Positions 1 to 12,029 of a DNA stretch of 64,000 nt are shown here, piece after piece. Origin of the DNA: Lanius collurio. Taxonomy: Eukaryota > Chordata > Aves > Passeriformes > Laniidae. The notes under the pieces were generated by a model that did no database searches, was not told the DNA's origin, and worked only from the letters and a program-made list of their open reading frames with translations. Where the stretch lies: contig JACBWW010000008.1 of NCBI GenBank assembly GCA_020086605.1, positions 11,014,622 through 11,078,621 on the forward strand, read 5' to 3'. The position numbers and the translations under genes are program-made. Within the stretch, counting starts at the first letter, position 1, and each line of letters begins with the position of its first letter.

Positions 1-135
1 CGGTCTCTTAACGCAGCGCACCGCATTTCTGCGCGGCTGCTTGGCCCCGACGGGCACAACAACCCATGGGCACGGAGCACACACACACCCCGCTGCCGGC
101 AGCGGACAGCCCGTCCCGCTCCGGGCACAGCTCAC
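1..135 (-). other. DMRT1: 5' end of DMRT1 intron 1
   Basis: This is the sequence downstream (minus strand) of the DMRT1 exon 1 donor, whose GT occupies 135-134 in the context CAG|GTGAGC. It runs off the left edge of the window. It is GC-rich and contains a short CA run near 80-90 but no recognisable coding sequence. The remaining DMRT1 exons lie outside the window. Confidence 0.85.
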
Positions 136-900
136 CTGCGCTGCCATGACGCGCTGCCGCTCGGCGATCAGGCTGCACTTTTTGCACTGGCAGTCCCGCC
201 ACATGCAGAAGCGCTTGTGCCCCTTCAGCGGCGAGCAGTAGCCGTGATTGCGGCAGCGGGCACACTTGGGCAGTCGCGGCCGCTTTTTCTCCGCTGCAGT
301 GCTGCCCCTGTCCGCCGGGCCGGCCGCCACGGGGGCCGCCGCCTTCCCCCTCAAGTTGCTCGCCTTGTCCCCCGGGCCCGCGACGTCCGGGGGCTTACTG
401 AAGGCCGGGGTGTCACTGGGCATCGCGGCAGGCGGGGAACAGCCGGCAGAGCGATCGCCGCGGTGCTGTCCTCTCCTATCCTGTACTGTCCCGTCCCGCC
501 ACCCCGCGCGTTTTGGCGGGCAGCACTAGGCGGGCGTCGCCCCTCCTGCTGCGCCTTCCCCACCCCAACTCCGGGGGGTCCGTGCGGCCGCGAAATTATT
601 TCTTGCTATCCCGAGGGAGCGGCCACCCTTCCCTCGGCACTCCTCCCTCCCCCACCAGGCCGGCCTGTGGGGGGGGAAAGGCGGGCCCCGTCCAGGCCCG
701 TCCCAGTCGGACGCACGGCGGGGCGCTCGGTGCGGGGCCGGTGGTGGCGTCGGTGCTGCGGGGCTCGGCTGTGCCGTCCTGCCCGGCAGGTCCAGCACGA
801 CAGAGTGCCCAGGATCCCAGTCGGGGGCACTCCGCGGCCGCCCTGCGGCTTCTGCCCGCACTGGGTGGGCAGAGGCCAGCGCAGGCCGTGTTCATGGTGG
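130..900. promoter_or_regulatory. CpG-rich promoter region of DMRT1
   Basis: GC-rich sequence with many CpG dinucleotides covers DMRT1 exon 1 and extends about 480 bases upstream of its start codon. It includes runs such as GGGGGGGAAAGGCGGGCC near 668-688 and several GC boxes. A reverse CCAAT motif (ATTGG) lies at about 966-970, just outside the island. Transcription into DMRT1 would go leftward. The exact start site cannot be read from sequence. Long open frames on both strands here are a by-product of GC richness and are not listed as genes. Confidence 0.75.
136..423 (-). CDS. DMRT1: DMRT1 coding exon 1 (DM domain), 5' part of gene
   Basis: The exon encodes the first 96 residues of a doublesex/mab-3 related transcription factor, the testis-determining factor that is Z-linked and dosage-sensitive in birds. 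Translation from the ATG at 423-421 gives a start [12 protein letters not shown], a basic stretch KKRPRLPK and a complete DM domain. Zinc site I would be C54, C57, H69 and C73; site II H60, C78, C80 and C83. The block [13 protein letters not shown] and the end [11 protein letters not shown] are typical of DMRT1 rather than DMRT2 or DMRT3, which have RFCRWRDCQC. The exon ends in phase 0 at a consensus donor, where DMRT1 genes normally split. Compared with human DMRT1 the segment between the start and the DM domain is short and lacks the long Ser/Gly tract. Residue 63 is Cys where human has Ala. Family identity is very secure; exons 2 onward are off the window. Confidence 0.96.
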
Positions 901-3900
901 TGATGCCGGACGAGGTCTGAGACAGTAAGGCAGTATCGATACAGAGAGGCCGTGTTTAAGCCCTCGGATTGGGCAGGCCAGGTTTGGGCAGGCGGCCAAC
1001 ATGGCCTGGCTCAGGGAGGGGTGTGATGCCCGAGTAAAACAACCGAGTTGCCGCAGCTCAGCTGGTCTGTGTCGTGAGGCTGCTGGCGTCTTGCTGGACT
1101 GCATCCCCCCTTTACGGGTTACCTCGCAGTTGTAACCCGCAATGTGTATAAAGACATTTTGATGAACACCTGTGTGGGCAGGTGATTCCAGCAGGTATCG
1201 GGGCGAATGAGGGCATGGTGATAACACGGTAGCCATCACCTCTGGAGCTGGTGTGGGTGGCAGAGCGGCTGAACTCTGCAGGGGAATACAAGCGAAGATG
1301 CTTTTTTCTTCTTTACATAGGCCGCCCTTCCAACTTGGCACTGTGTGATTTATACGTGCATGCAGCTCTACAGATATTATTTACAGTATTAATATTTCCT
1401 CTGTTACACCTTTAAATCTTTCTGGGCTCAACTTTAAATGACGCTATCTTCATGCTGAAATGAAACTATTAAATTACATTTCAATCTAAGATGAATGACA
1501 ACTGTCAAATGAGTGACTCAACAGAGATGAAGCAGAAAGCATCTGAGATTATGTGAGGCTGATTTATAAAGATTGCATAAAGATTTCTATAACCCCAGCT
1601 TCATGACTCAGCATATCGGATGGCAGTAAGTTACAGTAGGTAGAAATTTATTTCTGCTAGAAGAAGCCAAGAAAGGCATCTCTCTCTTTGTGATCAACCA
1701 ACTCCAAGCTAATTCTGCTCACACTGTCTCCATGCTGGAAACAGTGAGTGCCTATCTCAGCTTGAAGAAAGTCCCAGATCCTTGCTGCTTGATGCTTTGC
1801 AATAGCTTTTAATAAATGACATTTAAATAACTTTTTCCTTCATGATACAATGGAGACATTTATGGCGCTTTCCATCCTCCAGAGAGACCTCATTTGAACC
1901 CCCCTGTTAAGCCCCAGTCGCAAGAAGTCAGACAGTCCACAAGTGAAGGCAGACCACAAGCTCTGTGGGCTTGGTATGACCATCATTCAACTCGCAGAAA
2001 CTGAAACTTTTCCTTGCATCACTTTGCTGGGATTGACATTTCTGATGTCAGTAACTGCACATTTTCCCACCAGACAGGAGAATATGAACACAATGTTCAG
2101 AGGAACAAAATTAGGATTTGCTTTTACAGGTAGTGGAGCATATCACTAATGTTTAAGGAAATGAACAATGCAGGTATACTTTGTATATCAAAACATAGAA
2201 CTCCTCCCTGAATGAAACCAGTTGAGATCTTCTCAAGTCATATGGGCATTGATCAGTTTCCAAAATTTTGTCTAGGAGCAAGCCTTGAATATCCAGTTTG
2301 TGAAGTTCAGTGCATGGTAGAACACACATGCAGGAATGTTTTCAGGTTCTCCCCTACAAACTATCTTAATTGAAAATGCAAATCAAAAAGTAGATGAAAG
2401 AATGCTAAATCAAAAGACCAAGGAAGGCAAAATAAAATAAAACCCAACAGAGGTAGGAGAAGAAAATCAGAAATGACAGCAGGGGTGAAAAGGAGAAAAG
2501 AGAAGGACAGTGCACAAAGCAGGCAAAGACAGACAAAGGAAAAACAATAGCAGTCACCAGGTGTTATATATATGACTTTTCATTAGAAACTTAAGTAGGA
2601 CAGCCAACCTCAAAGATGAATTACAGGATGCAAAAAATGCAACAGTTCCAAGGAGAACATTCATTCATCACTCATTCACGTAACTAGTATATTCTACTCC
2701 TGCTTTTCAAGCCAACTGCACAGATGTGTATTATCCATAATGTTACAGAACCTACTGTACAGAAGAAAATATTAATGTTGTTAGTACCTATTTGGTATTT
2801 TGTGTTCTAGATGAATACCACCAAAATATATGGATGCCTCATGAACACAAGTACACAATTGATCATTTAATAATGAATTGCTTTAGTTTTGCTATCTCAA
2901 GTCACACTTTGAGTATGGGTTTAGAGTGCAGTGTTTTTCTCCATTTTTTTAATGAGCATTTGGTGAGGTTGACAACACATTGCTGGATTTGTCATCTGTG
3001 GAGTCATGAAGTAATAGGAAATGGTCATAAACTGCCATTAGTTCTAAGACGAATCACAGTAACTGCACTGCAGGTTTTCAGGAAATTTTTTCTGGGCATC
3101 TCTGGTTTGAGTCTGTCCAGTGATGATGTCAGCAACTTAAGATTACTGCAGTTTGCTCCCATCTTTGGAAATAACTGTAATTAATATTTATGATAAAACA
3201 AAAATAAGAAGAATCAAAAGACATTTCTGCTTTTTTTTTTTTTTGTCTTAATAGATATCTGATAGCTGTCCTTTAGCTTTAACTTTTTCTTTAAAGTCCA
3301 AAACAGCATCTGTTAATGATGATCCATCCTTTGCTGATTCATGCCTTTAGCTGATGTCTTAAACCTTGCAAAAATATTTTATTTACTAACAAGATTATCA
3401 GTTTGAAGGACAGATGTGGGCAAGACGGTGATCCCACCACCACATTTCATATGAGTCCGCAACCCAGTGGGAAGATTACAAATTAAATAGGATTTAATTC
3501 TAACGCCGTTGTCTGGGAAGTGATGACCTTCAGTTTCACAGAAGTCAGTCATGTTGAGTTTATTTTATTTTAGAGAACTGCTAGACTTGATTCTGTTTAA
3601 TTTTTTTTTTTCCTGTCAGTGAGTCAAATTACAGGGTTTGTGAGATATTTTTGATGCTGACAGATCATTTTTAGACTGTATCCCCAGGGCTGATTGTGGA
3701 TTCCCAAAAGAGCCTCAGCAGCAGGAGTGGTGAGGGCTAGAAGATAAAGCATGCACACTGCCAGTCTGCATTGTTTGAAAACATTGATGTGTCCATAAAG
3801 ACTCTGGACATTTTGAACAAAATATCAAAGACAGCCAGAGGGAGTCAAGCAAGGAAGGGAAACTATGCCAGCACATTCCCTGAGGCACTGATAGGAGCTA

Positions 3901-5457
3901 GGAAACTCCTCAGTGTTGAACTTTAGTGCTTGCTTGCAACTTAGGGTGCCTTGGCTGCCCTAGAGCCATCAGCTTAACAGCATAAACAGGTGTAGAGCTA
4001 CCCTTATTTCTGCTCCTCCAGCTATGTCAGTCTGCACGTGCGTTTAGTCACATGAGTCAGCAGCTAGATTTCAGCTGGTTTACTTGTGCCAGTAGTCTCC
4101 CATGCAGGCGTATTCACTGGACTGACAGACATCATCACAACTAGAACACTTGAAAAGATACTTCAGGAAAAATCCAGTAGGTGGCATAAATAAACCACGC
4201 ATTTTTTATTTTTTTTTTTACTTTCATTTGTACAAGTGTGCAGTTCTCTTTCATTCATTCCTTATTTTAATCCTCCTTTAACTTACAGGGAAGCTGAAGT
4301 TTTGTCATTTGGCTCTTAAAACTTCACCCCCCAGGCAAAGTTTTGTATTCCAAGCAGAGGATTTTCTCCATGCTTTCGGGAAGATTATAGGGTTTTGGGT
4401 TGTTTTTTTCCCCCCCCTCTATGTTTCTAGAAGTTTGTGTTTTCAGGTTATACTACCTGCAGGTCTCAAAATGCCTGCACCACAACAAAAGGAAAGAGTT
4501 TCTTATCGGGCATAGATCTGAACCCAAACCTTGTCTTGAAAGGCTCAGTATCTGCTAGATTTTATAGTCACCCTTACAGCTGCTCTCTCAGACACTTCTC
4601 TGTGATGATATGTAGAGTATTGGCAGCAGGAGCATTACTCCAGATCAGCGAATTCTGATACACCACTGATGGCTTTTGCTAAAAGTCATTTCAGTCAAGC
4701 TGAATCTTTCATTCAGACTTAAGATTTTAAGTGCCTCAGTCTTCCTTGCTCCAAAAATGTTTCTTTGGCATGGGCATTTAGGGATAAAGTTTCAGCGTGC
4801 TACTTGGTTCTCTTCTCCTCAAACTCCTTTTACTTTGTTTTGTTTTCTTTTTTTCCCTCTGGTGCCCAGGGCTCCACTCTCACTGAGTGAACAGCTAAAG
4901 CAATGTATAGTGCTGCCACCATTTGGCTATTTGCTGCCTTTCCTCAGTGAGAGTGAGCAGACTCCTTGGGGTAGTGGTCCACAGTTTGCCAAGTGAGCTC
5001 AGGGCTGTCTTTCTCCATGAGCCCCAAAAGCTGCTCTGCTTACAAAGACCGCTGGTTGTAGCAAGATGGGACTAATTGTGTACACTCTTCAGCACCCTCA
5101 GTTCATGTTCTTTTCTCTTGGTACAAATCCATACCCACTGGGAAGATAAGGTGTCAGGGGACTCTTATCCAAAGGGTGCAAGAAGGGTGTTGGCAGTGGG
5201 CAGGGAACAGCATCATGTGTATCTCCAAGTTGGAGAACAGGCCTACCATAGCAGGTGACATGCTTTAATGGCCACTGAAGCAGCATGTTTATTCACACTG
5301 TGCTTATTGGTATTCTCCCAGTAAGTATGGGCCAAGAAAGCCTTCACATCAGTAACTTCAGATGAGCAACAACTGAGAAAAGCAGACACGTTTGTTTGCA
5401 AGTTAAATGCTAATCAGAATCTAGAGTTTAATGGTCCAGATGTCAGGGTTATGGTAA
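901..5457. other. Intergenic region upstream of DMRT1, no gene seen
   Basis: AT-rich single-copy-looking sequence lies between the DMRT1 CpG island and the retroviral fragment. Open frames are short (up to about 150 codons) and show no domain, no good splice context and no similarity I recognise. There are poly-T runs at about 3231-3244 and 3601-3612 and a T-rich run at 4204-4220. Distal DMRT1 regulatory elements could lie here, but none can be named from sequence alone. Confidence 0.6.
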
Positions 5458-5766
5458 AAATTATGTAAAAATAAAGAAAAGCCTGTCTGTTACAACAAAT
5501 GGCTCTTCCCCTTCATGGCTGAGTCCATATTAGGCTGGGTAGCATCTATTGCTAAAATGATTCTGGGAATTATTTTGATTATTTTTCTCACTTTGCTTCT
5601 TTTTAGTTGCCTTAAGAAAGTTTTAGTAAGGGCTATGGGAAGAGCTTTCTCTTCTGGTAAAGAGGGGGGAGATGCTGCAATGGTCAAGGCCACCGCAGAA
5701 GTGACCAAGGAGCCACCAGGCCCAAGAACAGTGTCAGTCGTCTGGTGGGCAGGTACTAATGTATAG
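5458..5766 (+). pseudogene. Remnant of retroviral envelope TM protein C-terminus
   Basis: An open frame on the plus strand runs from just after a TAA at 5455 to a TAG at 5764-5766. It contains a strongly hydrophobic segment of about 25 residues (coded near 5555-5620), preceded by an aromatic stretch (WLFPF) and followed by a basic tail (CLKKVLVRAMGR). That is the layout of the membrane anchor and cytoplasmic tail of a retroviral TM subunit. The frame reads on across a purine tract into the LTR-like region, as some retroviral env genes do. Everything 5' of it (gag, pol, SU and most of TM) is missing, so this is a 5'-truncated endogenous retrovirus remnant. The exact retroviral genus cannot be told. 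A chance hydrophobic frame is possible, but the adjoining polypurine tract argues against it. Confidence 0.5.
5659..5672 (+). other. Candidate retroviral polypurine tract
   Basis: The uninterrupted purine run AAAGAGGGGGGAGA is followed directly by TG, the canonical first dinucleotide of an LTR. It lies just downstream of the TM-like hydrophobic segment. This is where plus-strand priming occurs in retroviruses, next to the 5' edge of the 3' LTR. Confidence 0.5.
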
Positions 5767-5773
5767 AAGTGCC
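5675..5773 (+). repeat. Inverted repeat, left arm
   Basis: About 99 bases running from CTGCAATGGTCAAGG to ATGTATAGAAGTGCC. They reappear as a reverse complement at about 6322-6422 with roughly one mismatch in ten. Shared blocks include GGTCAAGGCCACC, AAGTGACCAAGGAGCCACCAG, CTGGTGGGCAGGT and the TAATGTATAGAAGTGCC end. Confidence 0.85.
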
Positions 5774-5815
5774 TCCTTGGTCACTGCTGCGGTGCCCTTG
5801 ACAACTGCCACATCG
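5774..5815 (-). repeat. Second, partial inverted copy adjoining the left arm
   Basis: The sequence TCCTTGGTCACTGCTGCGG and following bases is the reverse complement of about 5680-5718 in the left arm with a few mismatches. It sits directly after that arm, so a local stem-loop with a loop of about 55-60 bases can form. Confidence 0.8.
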
Positions 5816-6321
5816 CGACCATTCCCAGAGCATCCTGTGAGAGTCTGCCTGGGCAGAACGCAGACAGCTCTCGCACACTCACGCAGCACCCGGGGCAGGT
5901 AAGCACACACACACACAAGCACTTTGGTGGACCATGCCAAGAACAAAGAGGCTGGAGGGGCTCTGTGTGGACTTCCATGAACAGAGTCCAGTCTGCACAC
6001 GATGAGAGCCAGGGCCAAAGAGCCCAGATAGCAGCAGGTCCAGGGCTTAAGTATGGGGAAGAAAAGGGGCAGAGAGAGGGGGCTAAGGACCAATGGAGAA
6101 AGAGCTGAGAGGAGGAGCATAGGTGGGGCCGGGGTACACAAACCAATGGGGAAACAAGGGGGTAGGAGTTGGGATACAACAACCAATGGAGTGTCAAGGA
6201 GGAGAGAACATTCTGGAACTGAGTCGCATAGGGAAGAAAGGGCACTGTAGGCCAACAGGCCAACTAACTGGGAGTAATCTGCATATCATGACAAAGGACT
6301 GTGGGACCTTGCCGTGACCTG

Positions 6322-6424
6322 AGGCACTTCTATACATTAGAACCTGCCCACCAGAGGCCTGCCACTGTTTTTTGGGTCTGGTGGCTCCTTGGTCACTTCT
6401 GTGGTGGCCTTGACCACCGCAACT
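6322..6424 (-). repeat. Inverted repeat, right arm
   Basis: Reverse complement of the left arm at 5675-5773: it begins GGCACTTCTATACATTAGAA and ends near CCTTGACCACCGCAACTAG. The arms enclose about 550 bases. Confidence 0.85.
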
Positions 6425-6470
6425 AGTCCAGCCAATGAGATGGGCCCACACTGCTCAATAAAGACAGGAT

Positions 6471-9400
6471 TAACTGGAAGCAAAATTCACTTTGTTAGAT
6501 TATGCCAAATGCAACGCAAAACCCAAACAGTTTTCAAGTTCAATGAAGCAAATAGAATGGAGATACTTAAAAAAACCCATGTCTTTATCATGTTTCCACT
6601 CTGACCAGTTTTACTAAAAACATGCATAAAGGAGAAAAAAATTACCATTTTTTACACTAACACCTACATTCTTCGTTTCCTCATTTGTTCATGCAACTTG
6701 GAATAATTTCATTGCGGACGTAAAGGCTGAAGAAAACTTGAAAATTTCAATCATTGTTAATAATTGACTTGGATAGCTATTTGAAAGCATTATTAGGTCC
6801 AACATATGAAATAGAAGTTAAAAAGCAAGCGTGGAGAAAACCATTGACCTGCTTCTTCTCAGTATTCATTGTTCATTTTAGGCACACTTGAAAATTAATT
6901 GGATCCAGTGACTTAGAACATTGAAGATTCTTGCATGACTCATTAAGCTGACATTTCTAACATTCCTAATTCACACAGTAAGAATGATAGAGTTGCATAA
7001 GCCATCTATACATTTGAGCTCCTTCATCAGGGTAGGACTGCTAAAGAGAATGCCCTTAGTTTTGAATATCATCATCAATTCAGCTCCAAGACATCTGTAA
7101 TGGAGCTGAGTTTGATAGACTGTCAGAATATGAAAAACTCAGCTCCAGCATCTTAAAAATAGGCAACACAATTAATTGCTAGTTTTTTATTTATGGTCTT
7201 TAATGTTTTAATGGATACAGTTAAATTTCCACTTCACTGAGCAAACCAACTGGGATTTAAAGGAAGAAATAGATCATTTCAAATTATGAAGCATTTTTTT
7301 ATTACCTATACTTTCTCTAAATGGTGCAAGTTTTTATTATTTTGCCTTCTTGATCTTCAGAAACTTAAAGCTGCTGAAACTCTGTGGTTCTGAAGGATGG
7401 TTGCAGCTGAGGTAATGGAAGGGGTAGGTTTTGCTGTGTCAATCTACTATTAATCCAATTTTTTTTGTGTGTATTAATATTTGTTGCTCCTAATTCTGAC
7501 ACTCAATAGAAGCAAGGTTATTGTTACAATAGCTTCTTCTGATTTATTTTCATCTTTTTTCATTAAGCCTAAATAAATACATTTTTCACATAATTGACTA
7601 CTCTCAGGGGAATATTCTGTGAGACTTCCCATTAAAATCAGTGAGTGTAGCACACATGCTTGCGAACAAAATGTTGTGCTGCTCTTAAACCATTTCTTCC
7701 CATTTCCTGTGGGAAGCTTTTCAGATCCACTGCATGGGGCAGGGGTGTCAGAATTGCATCCAGAAACAGCTGAGCTCTTCCAAATATTTTAATCAAAGTC
7801 AAATGACTGTTACTTAATCAGCCATGCTGTGAAATGACTTGATGTGAGCTGCTGACCTTTGACATCTCCTAGCATGGGAAGGAGGCGTTCTTTGCTGTCA
7901 GCTGGCCTCTCTTCCCCTGCAGCCTCTCCCATTCCAGCCTGCATGCCCCAGAGCCCCTAGAGCAACTGGGCAGTTCAGAAGTGGTCCCTAAATGCTATGG
8001 ACAGTGCATTAAGTCTTTCCATCTTCAAGGGTTTTTGTTGTCATCCTACCTCCATGCTAGAAATCCAGTCCAGAGAAGGGAACTGGGAGATCTGGGTCCC
8101 AGGAAACCTTAGTGCTATCAAGATAATCTCAGAGCACTTAGTTGGCTTCCTTAGGCAACAGTTTTTTTCTATCACTTGTGTGTCTGTCAGCAGTGTCAGG
8201 GGTTGATGATCACTGTACATCATATATGCACATTTGGTAATTAAGAGTCATTGAGTTCCTCTGATACTATTGGTGAGAAGCTGGTAAGGAAGATGACACA
8301 CTGTTGCAAATGAGTTCAAGTGTCAGGCTATTGATTTTAATTAGGCTGGCTTTGTATAGACACTGAGATACCTTGAAAGGTGATGGAAACACTGTATAAA
8401 AACTAACTAGACATCTTAATTTTTTGTCATTTGTATGCAATCAGGGCCATTTGCAAATGCCAGAATAAAGGTGTTCTCAATCCAGCTCAGCCATTCCAGC
8501 TAAGTGCATGAAAATATCCACATTGTCTGAGTAAAATACTTTAAAATATCCTCAGAGGTTGAAATTGTAACAGACAGCACATGATGAGGTTGAGAACAAA
8601 GAGTATCTTCTTTGCATGGTTGTTTAAGTCATTCTTTTCTCTTACCTGATTTCAAGAAACCAAAGCATGGAGGTTGCCTTTTTACTGGAAGGCAGCTTCT
8701 GTGAATTCACAATAATGACATCTAAGAAGATTGTTGATTAGGCACTTAAGGTAAGTAGGATACACTTCTAGTATTGCCTGAGTCTCTATTATAAACATAA
8801 TAGCTCTTCGTAATTCCTCTTTGCAGGACTCACTGTGTTCCACTGTCTGAATGATACATACCTTAAATACCTGCCTGGATACTCACTTTGCTTTATGGCC
8901 CATCAGCTTGCCGATGTTTTGGTCCTCTGGTTGAAGAATACATGCCTTAACCAGTTTTGTGTAGCTGTTTATTCTTATGTGCTCCAGTGAGATCCCTTGT
9001 GTCTTTTTTCAAAACAAACTTGAGGAATAATGTGAAAATTACACATACAAACACCCATGTACCTGGGTTTTTTTTTGTTGTTGTTTTTTTTTTTTGAAAG
9101 AATTCTGACGTGGTTGTAATCATGATATTGTTTAAGTAGGAGCTGTTATCAAGTGTGGTAATGTTATTAGCAAAGAATATATTGTATTTATCTTTTATTC
9201 CTATTAAAAAATGTATGCAAAATAATTGTTATTATCAATATTAACTTGTAGGGGGCACCAGTTAACTACCTAACATGGTCAAAATAACTGATGTCCCAAA
9301 CCAAGTCATATGAGATAGCACTGTAGATCATACGTCAGAAGTGGACCAGTGACGGTGGTAAAGGGAAACAGTGGAATACTGGAATTCAGGAATGGCCTCA

Positions 9401-12029
9401 AAATGCCAGTTAATACAAGTCTTTTCCTAGCAAGGGACAGAAGGAGTGACTTCTGCACACTTAAATCTGTTTGGATGCTACTGAAGTAGTAAGAAGCACA
9501 ACACCATTATGATGAGAGACTCACTAGTTTACTCACCATCAGCAATGCTAGAGAAAAGTATAGGAGTTAGGGATAGAAGAGCTGCACCTTTTCCCTGCAA
9601 TTCTGGGCTCATGCTTTGCCCAAGGCTTCATTTGAAGTCAAGGCTAAGTTTCCACGTGCAGTCTCCTCTCCACCTTTGCCCCACCAGTATCTCAAGAAAA
9701 GACATGGCAGTTCAGGATGACAAGCTAGGCATCCTTGTGCTGTTCTTTGTGCTTTTGTTCAGCTTGAAGATCAACACACTGGGCTGTGCTCAGGCACAGA
9801 AGAGGATCAGCTTTGCTGTCTGTGGAGGGCAACCACCTACTTCAGGTACTTTCAGGCAGTCCATATCACATGTCAGGATGAATTGTTTGGAATAGCTAGT
9901 TCCTCAGGTCAAGTGTTTATGTGTTGGAGAAGCATATCCAACTCAGCTTGTTTTCATGTTTCTCAGGAACAGTGCATGCCAGCAGCAGACCATTAGAACC
10001 CCTGTTCAGGTCCATGATAGGTGATTTTTTTCAGGTTGGTTCCTGCCTTTGAAGAACCTTTTTTCTTGCAGTCTTGAGAAGAATAATACACAAACCTTTC
10101 TGCAGCTGGAAAAGAGTTTCAACCATCTTCTTTGCTGCTGTAAGTTAGGGCAAGTGCCCCTTTTGATCTGCCCTTTGGTGAGGGGTGGGGGCTGGGGTGA
10201 CCTGTTTGTGTGATATATGTCTCCTGCACCAGATTCCATGGCAGGTGATTTTGTTAGAATCCTCAAGAAAATCATCCTGTAATTTGAAGAGAACTTTAAT
10301 TTCTAGAGCAGAGGTAGATCTCAGAGCCTGGGTAGCCATCCAGTAGATGGGTAGACTGATTCCTTATAAGTAAAAGAATGCCACTCCCAGAGATTTCTCA
10401 TGAGGCAAAGTCAGAACTTCGTCCATGTTGACTTGGTAGAAGAGCTATAGAAATCCTCTGGTTTAGCACAGGGTTCATGGCAAGGTTCCTTTCTCTGTCT
10501 ATGGAGCTTACATTTCTGTTAGTAGTTGTTTTACAATGCTCATCCCTTCTTCCAAAAGCAATTCTGGGCTAAAGGGCACAACATTTTTCCATCTCCTGAC
10601 ACCAGATCTTAGGCGAGAATACTGCTTGATCTCTTTGCACAAAATTTGTGTAGAAAGCAATGGGATTCGATGTTAAATTAGAGAAAATAATTGAAACCAA
10701 GATTTGCATATGTCAGCTCATACATGCAGCCCTGATAGGTCAGCATTTGAAAGGAGAATTAAGGGGTTATTAAAAGAGGAAGAATGAATGAAATAATACC
10801 AGAATACCAAAACAAACAAACAAAACCCCAACTTGACCAATCAAAAAACCCCAACCCAACCCCAAAAAGAAACATAAACAAAAACCCAAAACCCAGCAAA
10901 CCCCTGTAACTAACTACCCTGTCAGAAAATCTGGCTGTCTTCCTCTGCACACCTGCAGCAGTGCTGGATTCATCCTGTCTGCAGAGGTCTCCCCACTCCA
11001 CAGAGAAGTCATGGGGGAGGCTGAGGCAGACAAGGGAGAGAGGGGGAACAGCCAGCATCTGCTGGGTAGCAGCTGGGCTCTCCATCAGATCTGTACGGCA
11101 CAGTGGGAAGGCACTGGATCATTTTGTTCATCCAACTTAAAGGAGGTATTTACAGTCATATCTGTAGCATGTATTCAGAAACTCACACACATACCTATTT
11201 TCATATGAAGGAAAATAGGTCTTCTTTGCTTTCAATTCTTGACCATATTCTGACCAAATATGAGTTGTGTGAAGGCCAGAATAGGCAGTTACCATGTGAG
11301 ACAAAGATGGAAACAAACTCAATATTAATTTAATTAATTTAAAAACACACCCAAATTTCCTGAGAACTAAAACCTGGTTTTGCAGAAATAACCCAGAGAG
11401 CTTTCTGTATTTATTTGCCTGTCTCTTTGCAAACCATCTGCACAGCTTATTATTTCAGCACTCACATAATGTGAGATGTTCTAAATTCCTTATTTACAGG
11501 ATTTGTCTCTTATCAAAACAAAACTACCCTTTTAAACTTCTTCCTTATTTTCAGCTTCCAACTTTTTAGCAGCTGTTGTTTGCTCTGTTGAGGGTGGCAG
11601 ACTTTGGACCTGTCTGCTGGGGACACTGTGAGTGTAAATGGTGTCAAGTTGCATTCCATCTTCCAGTGTCAGGTGCCTCTGCTCCATCTGAAATGGACAA
11701 AAAATGCACAAACCATTTTTTGTTCTTCTCACACTGCCAATTCTTGTTTAAGCAACTCTCTGGAAAGTTCTCTTTCAGCGTTACAGATTTCCAACTTTTA
11801 TCGTGCCCACAAATACATGATATTTTTCCTCAGTTGCTTCAGTCTGGTTTTGGTAAAACAAATCTCATTTGGTCATACTGTATTTCTAATCTCTCACAAT
11901 CTCTTTGTACAGCTGTTCTGCTCAGACTTCTCCCAAATCATCAAATGCAGAAGGCATTAACATGCTTCTTGCTCCTCCTGCTAGGCTAGTGATGCAGACT
12001 AAGCCACCATAATAAAGGCCCTCTGTGTT
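6471..12029. other. Intergenic region, no gene seen
   Basis: AT-rich sequence without a convincing gene. Open frames reach 128 codons at most (9509-9892, plus strand) and show no signal peptide, domain or splice support. T-rich runs at 9067-9099 and an A/C-rich stretch at 10797-10910 are simple sequence. Confidence 0.6.
10797..10910. repeat. A/C-rich low-complexity stretch
   Basis: Imperfect repeats of AAAC and AACCCC type, for example CAAACAAACAAAACCCC, run for about 110 bases. The complementary strand gives the GTTTGGGTT-like runs common in bird genomes. Confidence 0.8.

Larger units (their letters stand above)
5673..6470 (+). mobile_element. LTR-like segment of endogenous retrovirus with large inverted repeats
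   Basis: The segment starts with TG right after the polypurine tract. It carries three CCAAT motifs (near 6090, 6143 and 6181) and, near its right end, an AATAAA at 6457-6462 that could serve as the R-region poly(A) signal. An LTR of about 800 bases would fit. Its architecture is odd. The first ~100 bases recur in inverted orientation at about 6322-6424, and about 42 bases of them recur inverted again immediately at 5774-5815. Read on the minus strand, the CCAAT boxes become ATTGG and a TATA-like ACTTAAG appears near 6047-6053, so orientation is not certain. The right boundary is not fixed; no target-site duplication was identified. Long minus-strand frames here (up to 173 codons) are not taken as genes. 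Confidence 0.5.

Noticed and set aside
217..920. Long overlapping frames (up to 228 codons) on both strands near DMRT1
   Set aside because: GC-rich CpG island makes stop codons rare; content is Arg/Pro/Gly-rich without a domain, and overlaps the DMRT1 exon.
5734..6263. Minus-strand frames of 160 and 173 codons, Leu/Pro/Ser-rich
   Set aside because: They lie wholly inside the LTR-like segment; the hydrophobic look comes from pyrimidine-rich DNA.
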